Assembly (NCBI GenBank): GCA_964538085.1
Contig: CAZIDF010000007.1
Coordinates: 62,001-126,000, forward strand
Length of the DNA: 64,000 nucleotides
Direction: 5' to 3'
From: G020348385 sp964538085
GTDB lineage: Bacteria; Acidobacteriota; Aminicenantia; Aminicenantales; Aminicenantaceae
Shown here: positions 8,574-17,355 of the stretch, piece after piece
How the letters are laid out: every line of letters begins with the position of its first letter
Numbering within the stretch: position 1 is the stretch's first letter
Made by a program: the position numbers and the translations under genes
The notes under the pieces: model-generated
Database searches by the model: none
Told to the model about the DNA's origin: nothing
Seen by the model: only the letters and a program-made list of their open reading frames with translations

Positions 8574-11411
8574 TTATGATGGGCGTGTTTTGTTCAACTT
8601 CCTTTTGTCAAGGTCTGTCGGGATAAAAATGACGAATCGGGTTCCTTTCCCGGATTCGCTTTCCACAGAAACCCGTCCCTCGTGTTCCTTGACTATGGCA
8701 TAGCTGATGGAGAGGCCGAGGCCTGTCCCCTTGCCGATGCCTTTTGTCGTGAAAAAAGGATCGAAAATATGGGGGAGATGTTGGCTTTTGATCCCGGTCC
8801 CTGTATCCTCGATGGCCACGATGGCTTGATTGTCCGTTTGACTGAGCTCTATCTTGAGCTTCCCTCCCTGGGGCATAGCATCCATCGCATTGAGAATGAT
8901 ATTGATAAAGACCTGTTGGATTCTTTCTCCTTGTGCCCATATAGGTTTCATCGGGTGAAGATCCAACTCCAGATCGATGTTCATATTTTTCAGTTTATAA
9001 TCGATAAGGGAAATGATCTCCTTCAAATTTTCACTGAGATCGATCTTTTGGAAAGCTGATTCAGAGGGATTCCGGGCAAAATTCAATAGATTCTTCACGA
9101 TTTTTGCGACCCTGTCGGTCTGGGCTTCGATTTTTTCCAATACCTGGAAATGAGAGGACGTGGACAATTTTTTCTGTAGGATCTGTACATAGCTGGAAAT
9201 GCCGGTTAGAGGTGTGTTTATTTCGTGGGCCACACCGGCAGAGAGCAGCCCAATAGAAGCCAGCTTTTCGGATGTTAGCAACTGCTGCTGCATCGTGATT
9301 TTTTCTGTGATGTCCTCAAAAACGATCACGGTTCCGTAGGGGTCCATCTTGTTGTCTAAGAGAGGCGTTTTAGTGATGTCGAAAATCTTTTTTCCGCCAT
9401 CCGGCATTTCCATCGTTATTTCGCTTAGCAGCCGGAAGCCCTGTTGAGTATCGGGGGGGAATAGGGCGGCGAAATTATTTTCACCAAGAACGTCCATCAG
9501 CGTTTTTCCCCTGACCTGCTCTTCTTTTTTGCCGAAGGACTTTTCGAGAACTCGATTCCACCCGATCACTTTTCCGTTTTGATCGAGGACAGCCACTCCG
9601 ACCGTGAGGCTTTCGATTATGTTTTCGCTGTAATCTTTCAGTCTTTCCAGTTCGTGAGCTCTGAGATTGACCTGATCGTACAGGTAGGCATTTTCTAGAG
9701 CGAGAGCAACAGGTGAAGATATGGTCCTTAATAATTCCCAGTCCTCGCTGCTCAGATATGTGTTATCTTTTTTTCTCCCCATTCCCAAACAACCGATCAG
9801 TTTATTTTCGACCTTAAGGGGAAGGAAGTGATGAAAACCCTGAGAAGCGAGCGGTTTGAATTTTTTTTGAAGGTCCTTTTTTTCTGCAAATGAAAAGGAA
9901 GACAAGGACTCCTTGTTCTTGATCTCGAGGAAAAGGCGGCTGTCGAAAGTCACCAGCGCTTTGGATTGGGGGAGATCTCCTTTGGATTCGAGGACCGAAA
10001 AAGTGTGGGGAATTTTTTCTTCTGGAAGGAGGAGGGCGATGTCTTCGATCAAGAGGGCGTTGCTGATCTGTTCCAGTATGGATTGGGATAGCTTGTGCAG
10101 GTTCCTCTCTCGGCTGATCTCTTGGCTTATCGAGAGCAGCGTTTTTCTGTATTTATAGCTTCTTTTATAGATCGCCCGATCCAGCAAAGACTGTATGAGT
10201 TTTGTCAGTGGGGTGAAAAGTGTTGCCCCAAGAATCAGCGCCAGGATGCCGAGAGTAACGGCATTGAACTTATTCTCGGAAAAAGCCTGTGTTCGCGAAG
10301 TGACGATAGAATACATAATAGCGATAAGTACATAAGAAAAAATAAGGGTCACGGTCCTTTTGAGGATAACCTCGAGATTCATCAATTTATACCGGGATAG
10401 AGAGTAGGCAAAAGTCAACGGAATCAAGGCTTGAAAAACGATGGAAACCTCTGCAGCCCTTGGAGGCGTTAGGCCGACTAGATAAGGAATCAGGTAAAAA
10501 AAAGTGAAGGGAATGATCCCGATACTCAAGCCAAACAGGATCCATTTCAGTTGCCTCTTTATGATGAGGTTCGGAGCTCTGATCCTGTCCAGGAAAACGA
10601 TGACGAGTACGCTGAGTGTGAATAGAGAAAAAAGAGATACGCTCATCCTCTCTAGGAGATTATGGATGCGGAGCATGAAAGCATCATTATGAGTTTGAAT
10701 CAAGGGAAGGTGGAAAAATACATAGGAAAGCAGAAGGATGCCGCTGGGTATGTACAGGTAATAATTGAAAAATGGCTTCTTTTTCAGGACTTTTTTTCTG
10801 ATGGGGAAGATGAGAAAAAAGTGCAAGAGCAGGGGGGGGAAAGCCAAAAATGCTATCTTATCCAACCAGAAGAAGAGGCTGTCTAAATAATCTAACTGTC
10901 CGGTGGGAGAAAAGACATAGATGCCATAAAAAGATAACGTCGATAAATAGAATAAGATGTAGGGGAGGGAAAGCGGTTTTTTGGAATTGAAAAAAATGAT
11001 GATGCCGATGACCAGGGTAGTCAATCCGATCAACACGAGGTAAAAATAAATGAGATCGATCCCCTTTTCACTCGGGAAAAAGGTGGGCGTAAGCGGGGCT
11101 TCTCCTTCGCGCAGAATCTGATAGCTGAGATTCTGATCGGTATTCCATGCTATCCACAGGTTTTTGGCCACGTCGATTTTGGTTTGTACGGGGATATCGT
11201 TGATCTTGACAAGGATATCTCCCTTTCTTATCCCATTCAGGTCGGCAGGGCTTCCCTCGATCACTTTGGCCGCGGTTAAACCTTCTAGCTTATTATCCCA
11301 GACAACGCCATCTGTGGGCTCTTTCCAGCCCACTTTTTTGGCGACGTTCAAACCCCCGAGTGCTAAAAAGACCGCAGCCGTGAAGACGATCAACCAAGCT
11401 TTTTTATTCAT
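8574..11411 (-). CDS. PDZ-containing membrane sensor histidine kinase, PilS-like
   Basis: A 945-residue kinase. A signal-anchor helix (about 1-25) is followed by a periplasmic PDZ domain (about 35-110, VIEGSPADLNGIRKGDILVKIND). About eight hydrophobic segments follow to about 370. Then come a GAF-like domain (about 420-590), a PAS domain (about 595-715, VAVLDQNGKVIGWN), HisKA with phospho-His729 (AHEINTPLTGI), and HATPase with the N box around Asn841 and the DTGTGI and GTGLGL G boxes. It is the first gene of a kinase-regulator pair. Its place beside the pil genes suggests a PilS role, but the PDZ sensor half differs from classical PilS. Confidence 0.88.
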   Translation of the reverse strand: MNKKAWLIVFTAAVFLALGGLNVAKKVGWKEPTDGVVWDNKLEGLTAAKVIEGSPADLNGIRKGDILVKINDIPVQTKIDVAKNLWIAWNTDQNLSYQILREGEAPLTPTFFPSEKGIDLIYFYLVLIGLTTLVIGIIIFFNSKKPLSLPYILFYLSTLSFYGIYVFSPTGQLDYLDSLFFWLDKIAFLAFPPLLLHFFLIFPIRKKVLKKKPFFNYYLYIPSGILLLSYVFFHLPLIQTHNDAFMLRIHNLLERMSVSLFSLFTLSVLVIVFLDRIRAPNLIIKRQLKWILFGLSIGIIPFTFFYLIPYLVGLTPPRAAEVSIVFQALIPLTFAYSLSRYKLMNLEVILKRTVTLIFSYVLIAIMYSIVTSRTQAFSENKFNAVTLGILALILGATLFTPLTKLIQSLLDRAIYKRSYKYRKTLLSISQEISRERNLHKLSQSILEQISNALLIEDIALLLPEEKIPHTFSVLESKGDLPQSKALVTFDSRLFLEIKNKESLSSFSFAEKKDLQKKFKPLASQGFHHFLPLKVENKLIGCLGMGRKKDNTYLSSEDWELLRTISSPVALALENAYLYDQVNLRAHELERLKDYSENIIESLTVGVAVLDQNGKVIGWNRVLEKSFGKKEEQVRGKTLMDVLGENNFAALFPPDTQQGFRLLSEITMEMPDGGKKIFDITKTPLLDNKMDPYGTVIVFEDITEKITMQQQLLTSEKLASIGLLSAGVAHEINTPLTGISSYVQILQKKLSTSSHFQVLEKIEAQTDRVAKIVKNLLNFARNPSESAFQKIDLSENLKEIISLIDYKLKNMNIDLELDLHPMKPIWAQGERIQQVFINIILNAMDAMPQGGKLKIELSQTDNQAIVAIEDTGTGIKSQHLPHIFDPFFTTKGIGKGTGLGLSISYAIVKEHEGRVSVESESGKGTRFVIFIPTDLDKRKLNKTRPS

Positions 11412-11496
11412 CGGTGATCAGATCTATTTTGTTCTTCATCCTGTTTGCTAATCCAAAAAATTGAATCATCATGATAAAAAATATATGTAAAAGACC

Positions 11497-11733
11497 TCAG
11501 TTCAACAGATGCCTGCCTCCGGATCTCATGGCCCACTTGATGCTGGGTTGGTTCAGGAGTTTTCGTAAAGAGATATTTTCCTTCAATCCCAGGGGCTTTG
11601 TATTTCGTGATAGGATACTGCTCATGTAATCAAATTTTTGCTTGTCTGAGCTTTGGGGGGGAGGTTCATACGTAGACAGGGCAAATGGGAGCAGAAACAA
11701 CAAGAAAAGAATAGATAAAAGGATCTTTTTCAT
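11497..11733 (-). CDS. Small secreted protein, function unknown
   Basis: The 78 residues begin MKKILLSILFLLFLLPFALS, a typical signal peptide, followed by about 55 polar residues. I do not recognise a family. There is no spaced Shine-Dalgarno, but a good promoter (11742-11770) ends 8 nt before the ATG, so the mRNA may be leaderless. It lies 85 bp before the sensor kinase in the same direction and opposite to the pilC operon. It could be a short pilus-linked protein or a chance frame. Confidence 0.45.
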   Translation of the reverse strand: MKKILLSILFLLFLLPFALSTYEPPPQSSDKQKFDYMSSILSRNTKPLGLKENISLRKLLNQPSIKWAMRSGGRHLLN

Positions 11734-11741
11734 CCTTTTTT

Positions 11742-11770
11742 AAGATAAGGCTTTCAGAAGTGTTTGTCAA
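11742..11770 (-). promoter_or_regulatory. Promoter of the small secreted protein gene
   Basis: On the minus strand TTGACA (11770-11765), a 17-nt spacer and TATCTT (11747-11742). Only 8 nt separate the -10 from the ATG at 11733. Confidence 0.5.
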
Positions 11771-11869
11771 TGGGATTGACCCCTAAAGGGGGGGAATATC
11801 ATCACAGGATTCATCTTAAAAGGCTATTTACATACTTTTCAACGAGATACAGAATATCTCTTGGGTAAA

Positions 11870-11905
11870 ATGACAGAAATGGACAAAATGGACAAGTTGA
11901 CAATT
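11870..11905 (+). repeat. Four tandem 9-nt repeats overlapping the pilC-operon -35
   Basis: Four 9-mers lie head to tail: ATGACAGAA, ATGGACAAA, ATGGACAAG, TTGACAATT. The last contains the -35 box. This layout suits a regulator that contacts the promoter; the protein is unknown. Confidence 0.6.
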
Positions 11906-11925
11906 TGTGGACTATTCCCTAATAT
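11897..11925 (+). promoter_or_regulatory. Sigma-70 promoter of the pilC-pilQ operon
   Basis: A perfect TTGACA (11897-11902), 17-nt spacer and TAATAT (11920-11925). The start is expected near 11932, about 40 nt before pilC. The -35 is the last of four tandem 9-nt repeats. Confidence 0.7.
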
Positions 11926-11973
11926 TAATAATTTCGCAACAGTTAGAGCGCTATAAGGGTATATACAATTACG

Positions 11974-13182
11974 ATGCCTTACTATATCTGCCGTTTTGCA
12001 ACAGAGGAAGGAAGCGTGATCTCGAAGTCTTTTTTGGCCCCTTCTTACACGGAATGCAGGAAACTCTTTGAGGAACAAGGATTCTGCGTTCTCTCTGTCA
12101 AGAGGGATTGGAAGAAGATCGAAATTCCTCTCCTTCCTTTCGAGAAGAAGATCAAAGATAAGGATTTCATCCTTTTCAACCAGGAGCTTGTAGCCCTTAT
12201 CAAAGCGGGATATCCCATCGTCAAAAGCATCGACGTTATACTTAGTCGGATCAAGAATCACCACTTTAAAGAATTGTTGATGGGTATTCAGAACGATATA
12301 CGTGCCGGTAAATCTTTATCTGAAGCCTTTGCTCCGTACGAAGAACAATTCTCGACGGTTTATATCGCCTCCCTGATGGCTGGTGAACGGAGTGCCAACT
12401 TGGACGGAACCATCAAGCGGTATATCGATTACGCCAAAATTATCTCCCAGGCAAAATCCAAGATTCGAGCAGCTCTTACCTATCCTACGCTGCTGCTATT
12501 TTTTTCTTTGTTGTTGCTCCTGATATTGCTCAATTTCGTTATTCCTCGTTTCTCCCAATTTTATGCCGATTTCGACTCAGAGCTTCCCAGTATTACCCGT
12601 TATTTGATGACCTTTTCATTTTTTGTCAGAAGTCACATTCTGTATCTGCTCCTTTTTGCAATTATGCTTTTTATGGTGTATTTCATCATGAAACGCAAGG
12701 AAAATACCCGGATTTGGCTGCATAAGATCAAGCTCAAGATTCCCTACGGCCGGATTATCTGGTTGGAGTCTGCCATTTCTCTCTTCTGCAGAACATTGAG
12801 TCTTTTGCTCGAAGGAGGAATTTCATTGTTGACCGCGGTCGGTATTGCAGGCAAAGCCATTCCGAATAAATACCTTCAGTATCTGATGAAAGACCTCCAG
12901 GATTTCATAAAAAACGGGGAAAGCCTGTCAGATTCTCTTGTAAAATCTCGATTTTTTACTCCTTTAGCAATAGATATGATCCGTATCGGAGAGAGCTCGG
13001 CCAATCTGGAAGGGATGTTGGGAGACGTGGCAGATGTGTATGATGAGCGGATCCGGGGGAGGATCGATACTTTTGTCTCGCTGATCGAGCCTGTCGTTAT
13101 CATATTCATGGGATTGATCGTTGCCGCCATGCTTTTATCGGTTTATCTCCCTATTTTTAACGTTATACAAGTGACAAGATGA
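11974..13182 (+). CDS. pilC: Type IV pilus inner-membrane platform protein PilC
   Basis: A 402-residue member of the T2SF/GspF family, the inner-membrane platform on which the assembly ATPase acts. Two T2SF domains are visible (about 60-185 and 265-390), each followed by hydrophobic segments near 165-195, 215-235 and 370-395. The duplicated MAGERSANLDGTIKRYIDYA and RIGESSANLEGMLGDVADVY are typical of the family. No Shine-Dalgarno is obvious before the ATG. It is the first gene of the operon and overlaps pilB at ATGATG. Having pilC before pilB is less common than the reverse. Confidence 0.92.
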   Translation: MPYYICRFATEEGSVISKSFLAPSYTECRKLFEEQGFCVLSVKRDWKKIEIPLLPFEKKIKDKDFILFNQELVALIKAGYPIVKSIDVILSRIKNHHFKELLMGIQNDIRAGKSLSEAFAPYEEQFSTVYIASLMAGERSANLDGTIKRYIDYAKIISQAKSKIRAALTYPTLLLFFSLLLLLILLNFVIPRFSQFYADFDSELPSITRYLMTFSFFVRSHILYLLLFAIMLFMVYFIMKRKENTRIWLHKIKLKIPYGRIIWLESAISLFCRTLSLLLEGGISLLTAVGIAGKAIPNKYLQYLMKDLQDFIKNGESLSDSLVKSRFFTPLAIDMIRIGESSANLEGMLGDVADVYDERIRGRIDTFVSLIEPVVIIFMGLIVAAMLLSVYLPIFNVIQVTR

Positions 13183-14801
13183 TGGAAAAATCAAAAAAAG
13201 AAAAATCGGAAAGTGCCCTTCGTTCAGAAGAACAGGAAACCAAGCGGATCGCTGAACGATATCATGTTCCCTATATCGAGGTGTCCTCCTATCCTGTCAA
13301 CCGGGAACTGGTTCAGGTTTTCCCCGTGGATTTTCTTTACAGAGCTAACTTTATTCCATTGGAGGAGAATGAGAACACGGTCAAGATCGCCATTGCCGAT
13401 CCCTCCGACATTTCAACGATCGACTCGGTCGAATCTTTTTTAGGGAAAAATGTGGAGGTATACGCAGCTTCCAAATGGGCTATCCATGAAGCGCTGCGCA
13501 AGAGCGAGACCGCTCTTCAGGTTCTCAAGGATGCCACAGAAGAGTTCGTTATGCAGGTGGTCGAAAAAGAGGGAGGAGAGGAAGAGGAAGTGATTTCGGT
13601 TGAAAAGCTGGCCGATCAGGATGGCTCCATCATCAAGCTGGTCAACTCCATCATATTCACCGCTGTCCAAAAGAGAGCCAGCGATGTGCACATCGAATCG
13701 AGAGAAGGGGGAGTGATCATTAAATACCGTATCGATGGTGTGTTGGGAGAAGCGATGGAGGCCATCGATAAGAAGTTCCAGCTCCCGATAATATCGCGGA
13801 TCAAGGTCATGTCCGACCTGGATATATCCGAACGGAGAATTCCGCAAGATGGGCGATTCCGTCTGAAGATCAAGGACAAACTCATCGATTTTCGGATATC
13901 CATCATGCCGAGCATATTCGGAGAAGATGCGGTCATCCGTATTCTCGATAAAGAAATGATCACAGAGGCATTGTCCGAGTTGAGGTTGGATTTGCTGGGT
14001 TTTTCAGATGATGTTCTCGGCAAGTTCAATAAGTACATCGTTCAGCCCTATGGGATGGTTCTTGTGACCGGGCCGACTGGAAGTGGCAAGACGACAACGT
14101 TATATGCCGCTTTGACAGAGATAAAAAGCCCGGAGGACAAGATCATCACGATCGAGGATCCCGTCGAGTATCAAGTGGAAGGGATCACGCAGATCCCGAT
14201 AAACGAAAAAAAGGGCCTGACTTTTGCTAGAGGCTTGAGGTCCATCTTGAGACACGACCCGGATAAGATCATGGTCGGTGAAATCAGGGATCCAGAAACC
14301 GCCCAGATTGCCATCCAATCCGCGCTTACAGGCCATCTGGTTTTTACAACCGTTCACGCGAACAATGTGTTTGATGTGATCGGGCGCTTCTTGCACATGC
14401 AGGTCGATCCCTACAGTTTTATTTCTGCGCTGAATTGTATTCTAGCCCAGCGGTTGGTCCGGGTTCTTTGTACAGCCTGCAGAAAATCCGCGACTTACGA
14501 CAAGGAAACCTTGCTCGATTCTGGGCTGGATCCCAAAATCTACAAAGACATGGCCTTTTATGAAAGCCCGGGATGTTATGAGTGTGGATTCAAAGGCTAC
14601 AGAGGGAGAACGGCTATCGCTGAACTCCTGGAGCTTTCCGACGAGATCCGGGAGATGATCCTGGAGAAAAGGCCTCTTTCTGAGGTCCGGAAAAGAGCAA
14701 AAATGGAAGGGATGGTCTTCCTAAGGGAAGTCGGGATGGAAAAAGTCTTGAAAGGAGTGACCAGCCTGAAAGAGTTGAATAAGGTGACGTTTGTGGATTG
14801 A
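13179..14801 (+). CDS. pilB: Type IV pilus assembly ATPase PilB
   Basis: A 540-residue GspE/PilB-family hexameric ATPase that powers pilus extension. It has an MshEN-like N-terminal domain (about 20-140) and then the ATPase core. Walker A GPTGSGKT lies at 298-305. The Asp box, Walker B (IMVGEIRD) and His box (TTVHANN) follow. A zinc-binding tetracysteine is formed by CTAC and CYEC near 430-470, a feature of extension rather than retraction ATPases. Its first codons overlap the pilC stop. No pilT is present in this window. Confidence 0.95.
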   Translation: MMEKSKKEKSESALRSEEQETKRIAERYHVPYIEVSSYPVNRELVQVFPVDFLYRANFIPLEENENTVKIAIADPSDISTIDSVESFLGKNVEVYAASKWAIHEALRKSETALQVLKDATEEFVMQVVEKEGGEEEEVISVEKLADQDGSIIKLVNSIIFTAVQKRASDVHIESREGGVIIKYRIDGVLGEAMEAIDKKFQLPIISRIKVMSDLDISERRIPQDGRFRLKIKDKLIDFRISIMPSIFGEDAVIRILDKEMITEALSELRLDLLGFSDDVLGKFNKYIVQPYGMVLVTGPTGSGKTTTLYAALTEIKSPEDKIITIEDPVEYQVEGITQIPINEKKGLTFARGLRSILRHDPDKIMVGEIRDPETAQIAIQSALTGHLVFTTVHANNVFDVIGRFLHMQVDPYSFISALNCILAQRLVRVLCTACRKSATYDKETLLDSGLDPKIYKDMAFYESPGCYECGFKGYRGRTAIAELLELSDEIREMILEKRPLSEVRKRAKMEGMVFLREVGMEKVLKGVTSLKELNKVTFVD

Positions 14802-14816
14802 TAGAGGGTAGCCAGC

Positions 14817-15752
14817 ATGACGACAATCTTCAATAAGATCAAAAGCTATTTTTCCGAACATCCACTTCCCCACTCTGCCATGCAAGTGACGTCCTCCTAC
14901 ATAAGCGGCATTCATCTTTCCTCAAAGGACAGGAGTCTCAAGAGTCATTTTATTCTGCCGATCGAGGGCGGCATTATTCAACCTTCTTTCGAGAAAACCA
15001 ATATCAAGAATCCCGCTCTTTTGCAAAAGATTATCGATGGGGGTGTGGAAAAATTCAATATTTACGATCATGGAGTCGCGCTGCTGCTTCCTGAATTGTC
15101 CCAGAGAACATTCGTGTTTTCTTTTGAAGCTATCCCTGGAACATCCAAGGAGAGAGAACAGCTCATCAGGTTTCGGGTGAAGAAACAGATGCCGTTGTTA
15201 TCCGATGATGTCAGGATCACTTATGATGTGCTCCGATCAAAAAAAGGGAAAAAAATCATTTCTTCTGTGGCTCGGTCCACTATAGTGAGCGATTACGAGA
15301 ATTTTTTCGGCCAGATGAACTTGAAGATCAGGGCGGTGGGTCTTCCTCTTATGAGCTTATCCCATTTGATCAACTGGAATGAGGAGAAGGATTTTTTCCT
15401 TGTCAATATCGAAAAGGATTCCTTCGGGCTTCTGGCCGTCACAGATTCAGAGCCTTCTCTTTACCGGCAAAAACCGCTTATGATAAGGAAAAGCGAAAAT
15501 TATTTGGTGGAAAGAGTCCAGAATATCATCCAAGAAATAGAAAATACAGCGCAATTTATTCGAGATAAAGAAAAAAAAGAAATCTCTTCTCTATGGATCC
15601 GGTTCGGGATTTTGGAATCGGAAGAAGAAATACTGTCGAATCTGGGTTCAAGGTTGAACGTGCCCATCAAAAAAATCGAATCAACGGTGGGCCTCAAACT
15701 TTCCCAACAGGAGAAAAAGATACTGGCTCCTCTGATCGGGCAATTGCTATGA
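14817..15752 (+). CDS. pilM: PilM-like actin-fold pilus assembly protein
   Basis: The 311-residue protein lies in the PilM position, directly before pilN and pilO. Motifs are weak, but GVALLLPELSQRTFVFSFEA followed by KEREQLIRFRVKKQMPL matches PilM/GspL-type alignment proteins, and the core is the expected size. In known systems PilM is a cytoplasmic ring protein that binds the PilN N terminus. It overlaps pilN by 4 bp (ATGA). The assignment rests as much on gene order as on sequence. Confidence 0.8.
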   Translation: MTTIFNKIKSYFSEHPLPHSAMQVTSSYISGIHLSSKDRSLKSHFILPIEGGIIQPSFEKTNIKNPALLQKIIDGGVEKFNIYDHGVALLLPELSQRTFVFSFEAIPGTSKEREQLIRFRVKKQMPLLSDDVRITYDVLRSKKGKKIISSVARSTIVSDYENFFGQMNLKIRAVGLPLMSLSHLINWNEEKDFFLVNIEKDSFGLLAVTDSEPSLYRQKPLMIRKSENYLVERVQNIIQEIENTAQFIRDKEKKEISSLWIRFGILESEEEILSNLGSRLNVPIKKIESTVGLKLSQQEKKILAPLIGQLL

Positions 15753-16315
15753 TGAAACAAAAAAGAACTCATTTGAATTTTGCCACGCATCCGTTGAAGA
15801 ATCGACGATTCTTTTTTCTCCTCGCTGGAATTCTTGGCGTCCTTTTTTTAACGACCGCTGTATTGGGTATCTATACGTTTTGGACATACAGCAAAAAAAA
15901 TAAAAATATTTCTGACAATAAGGCTCAAATCGAGCAGATCATTACCAATGCCAAAAGGGAAGAATTGAGGCTTTCTGCACAGATCAAGGATGTCTCTCAA
16001 ATTTATCAGGCAAAAATCGATATGCTCAATACCCTTATACTCAAAAAAAGTTTTTCTTGGGAAGAATTTCTATCTGCCCTCGAAGAGGCTCTTCCCGCGT
16101 CCTGTTATATCGAATCCTTGGCTCCGACATTGCAGGAAAACAACCAGATGGAGGTCAGACTTAAAATAGCTTCTCCAAACCTGGACGAGCTCTTGAAACT
16201 CAACAAAAACCTGTATGAAAAAAACTTTAACGGGATCAGGATCATCAGCGAAGCCGTGAACGAGACGGGCCTTTTGATAGCGGAGATAACATTAGTCTAT
16301 GAAAGAACTGTTTGA
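15749..16315 (+). CDS. pilN: PilN-like alignment protein
   Basis: A 188-residue bitopic protein. It has a short basic cytoplasmic start with HLNFATHPLKNRR, which resembles the PilN motif that docks into PilM. A single membrane helix lies at about 24-48, then a coiled-coil and a ferredoxin-like periplasmic region. ATG 15749 overlaps the pilM stop. A longer frame opening at 15593 lies inside pilM and is not credible. It overlaps pilO by 17 bp, consistent with translational coupling. Confidence 0.82.
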   Translation: MMKQKRTHLNFATHPLKNRRFFFLLAGILGVLFLTTAVLGIYTFWTYSKKNKNISDNKAQIEQIITNAKREELRLSAQIKDVSQIYQAKIDMLNTLILKKSFSWEEFLSALEEALPASCYIESLAPTLQENNQMEVRLKIASPNLDELLKLNKNLYEKNFNGIRIISEAVNETGLLIAEITLVYERTV

Positions 16316-16862
16316 TCTTTTGGAAAAAGGAGAACGCAAGATATTGCTCTGGCTCGGTATTATATTTCTCGTTGGGCTTTTATTTTTGCAGGTGTTTGCC
16401 TTGAACCAGAAAAGAGCCTACAGTTCTGCTGCCCAAACTCTCCCGACACAGCAACAAGAATATACGCAGATCAAGGAATCCAACAAGAATATTAAGTTGG
16501 AATGGCTGCAGTGGGATGAAGCTAGGCGGGATGTTGTGGAGATCGAGAAAAAATATTTTTACAGGGGGGACAGGAGCTTAAGCCAATTGAGGATCGATAT
16601 CGGGAAAATATTCGAGGCCTCGGGAATTCGGATTGTGTCTGATTTGAATTTCGATTATGCGGATTGGGAAGAAGAGAACATAATAAGGGTTCGAGTGAAT
16701 TTTGCCATGGCAGGGACTTATGTAGCATTGAAGAGATTTATCCACCAGGTTGAGGTACATCCAAAATTCCTGATGGTCGAACGGATAGATTTTCGGGATA
16801 TCGACACACAAAGCGGTCGGATTGAATTGAATATCGTATTGGCAGGGTACTATGAAAACTAA
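16299..16862 (+). CDS. pilO: PilO-like alignment protein
   Basis: A 187-residue bitopic protein: a cytoplasmic tail of about 15 residues, a membrane helix at about 15-35 (ILLWLGIIFLVGLLFLQVF), a coiled coil (about 40-85), and a C-terminal ferredoxin-like domain ending VERIDFRDIDTQSGRIELNI, the usual last strands of PilO. It should dimerise with PilN in the periplasm. It overlaps both neighbours. Confidence 0.82.
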   Translation: MKELFDLLEKGERKILLWLGIIFLVGLLFLQVFALNQKRAYSSAAQTLPTQQQEYTQIKESNKNIKLEWLQWDEARRDVVEIEKKYFYRGDRSLSQLRIDIGKIFEASGIRIVSDLNFDYADWEEENIIRVRVNFAMAGTYVALKRFIHQVEVHPKFLMVERIDFRDIDTQSGRIELNIVLAGYYEN

Positions 16863-17355
16863 GTTTTGCCTGCTTCTCTCGATCACCCTTTTTACATCGA
16901 GTGTGCTTTTTCCTGGGATTTTTTTCCAGGGTAAAAAGGAAAGGGATCAGAAAAAAACGGAACAGTCAAGCCTCATCAGAAAAGAATTGCTCTCTCCGTC
17001 AAAAAAACCTCTGCCCCCCATCAAGAGGAATATCTTCACAAGACAAAGAATGAAGGCTGCCGGGGGTGAGTTTTCTTCACAGGAAGATTTTCAAGCTCCC
17101 GAGCGGAAAGAAACCCCTCTCCAGCAAAAATCTGCTGTTGAAGAAGTTCAGATCGCTGTGAAGTACATCGGGTATGTTCAGTCAGGAGAAAAAGTGGTCG
17201 CGTTGATAATCTTGGGGGGGAATACCTATGCTGTTGAATCCGGCGACGTGCTCGAGACAGGCCTGACCATCGGTGAAATCACTCCCGAATTTATGGAAAT
17301 TTTCGAAAGAGGGTCGGAGCCAAAAAAGATCATTCTTGAAGGAGAAAAGCCATGA
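16852..17355 (+). CDS. pilP: PilP-like periplasmic alignment protein
   Basis: A 167-residue protein with an N-terminal signal or anchor (about 1-25), a basic Pro-rich linker (35-90) and a C-terminal beta domain (about 100-165, VKYIGYVQSGEKVVALIILGG then GLTIGEI) similar to the homology region of PilP/GspC. No lipobox cysteine is visible at the expected site, unlike proteobacterial PilP lipoproteins. It overlaps pilO by 11 bp and the secretin by 4 bp. It should link PilNO to the secretin. Confidence 0.75.
   Translation: MKTKFCLLLSITLFTSSVLFPGIFFQGKKERDQKKTEQSSLIRKELLSPSKKPLPPIKRNIFTRQRMKAAGGEFSSQEDFQAPERKETPLQQKSAVEEVQIAVKYIGYVQSGEKVVALIILGGNTYAVESGDVLETGLTIGEITPEFMEIFERGSEPKKIILEGEKP

Noticed and set aside
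11879..11956. Possible 25-codon leader peptide starting in the tandem 9-mers before pilC
   Set aside because: It begins upstream of the predicted transcript start and has no ribosome site.
15593..15748. 52-residue upstream extension of pilN
   Set aside because: It lies entirely within pilM in another frame; ATG 15749 overlaps the pilM stop, as the other junctions in this operon do.
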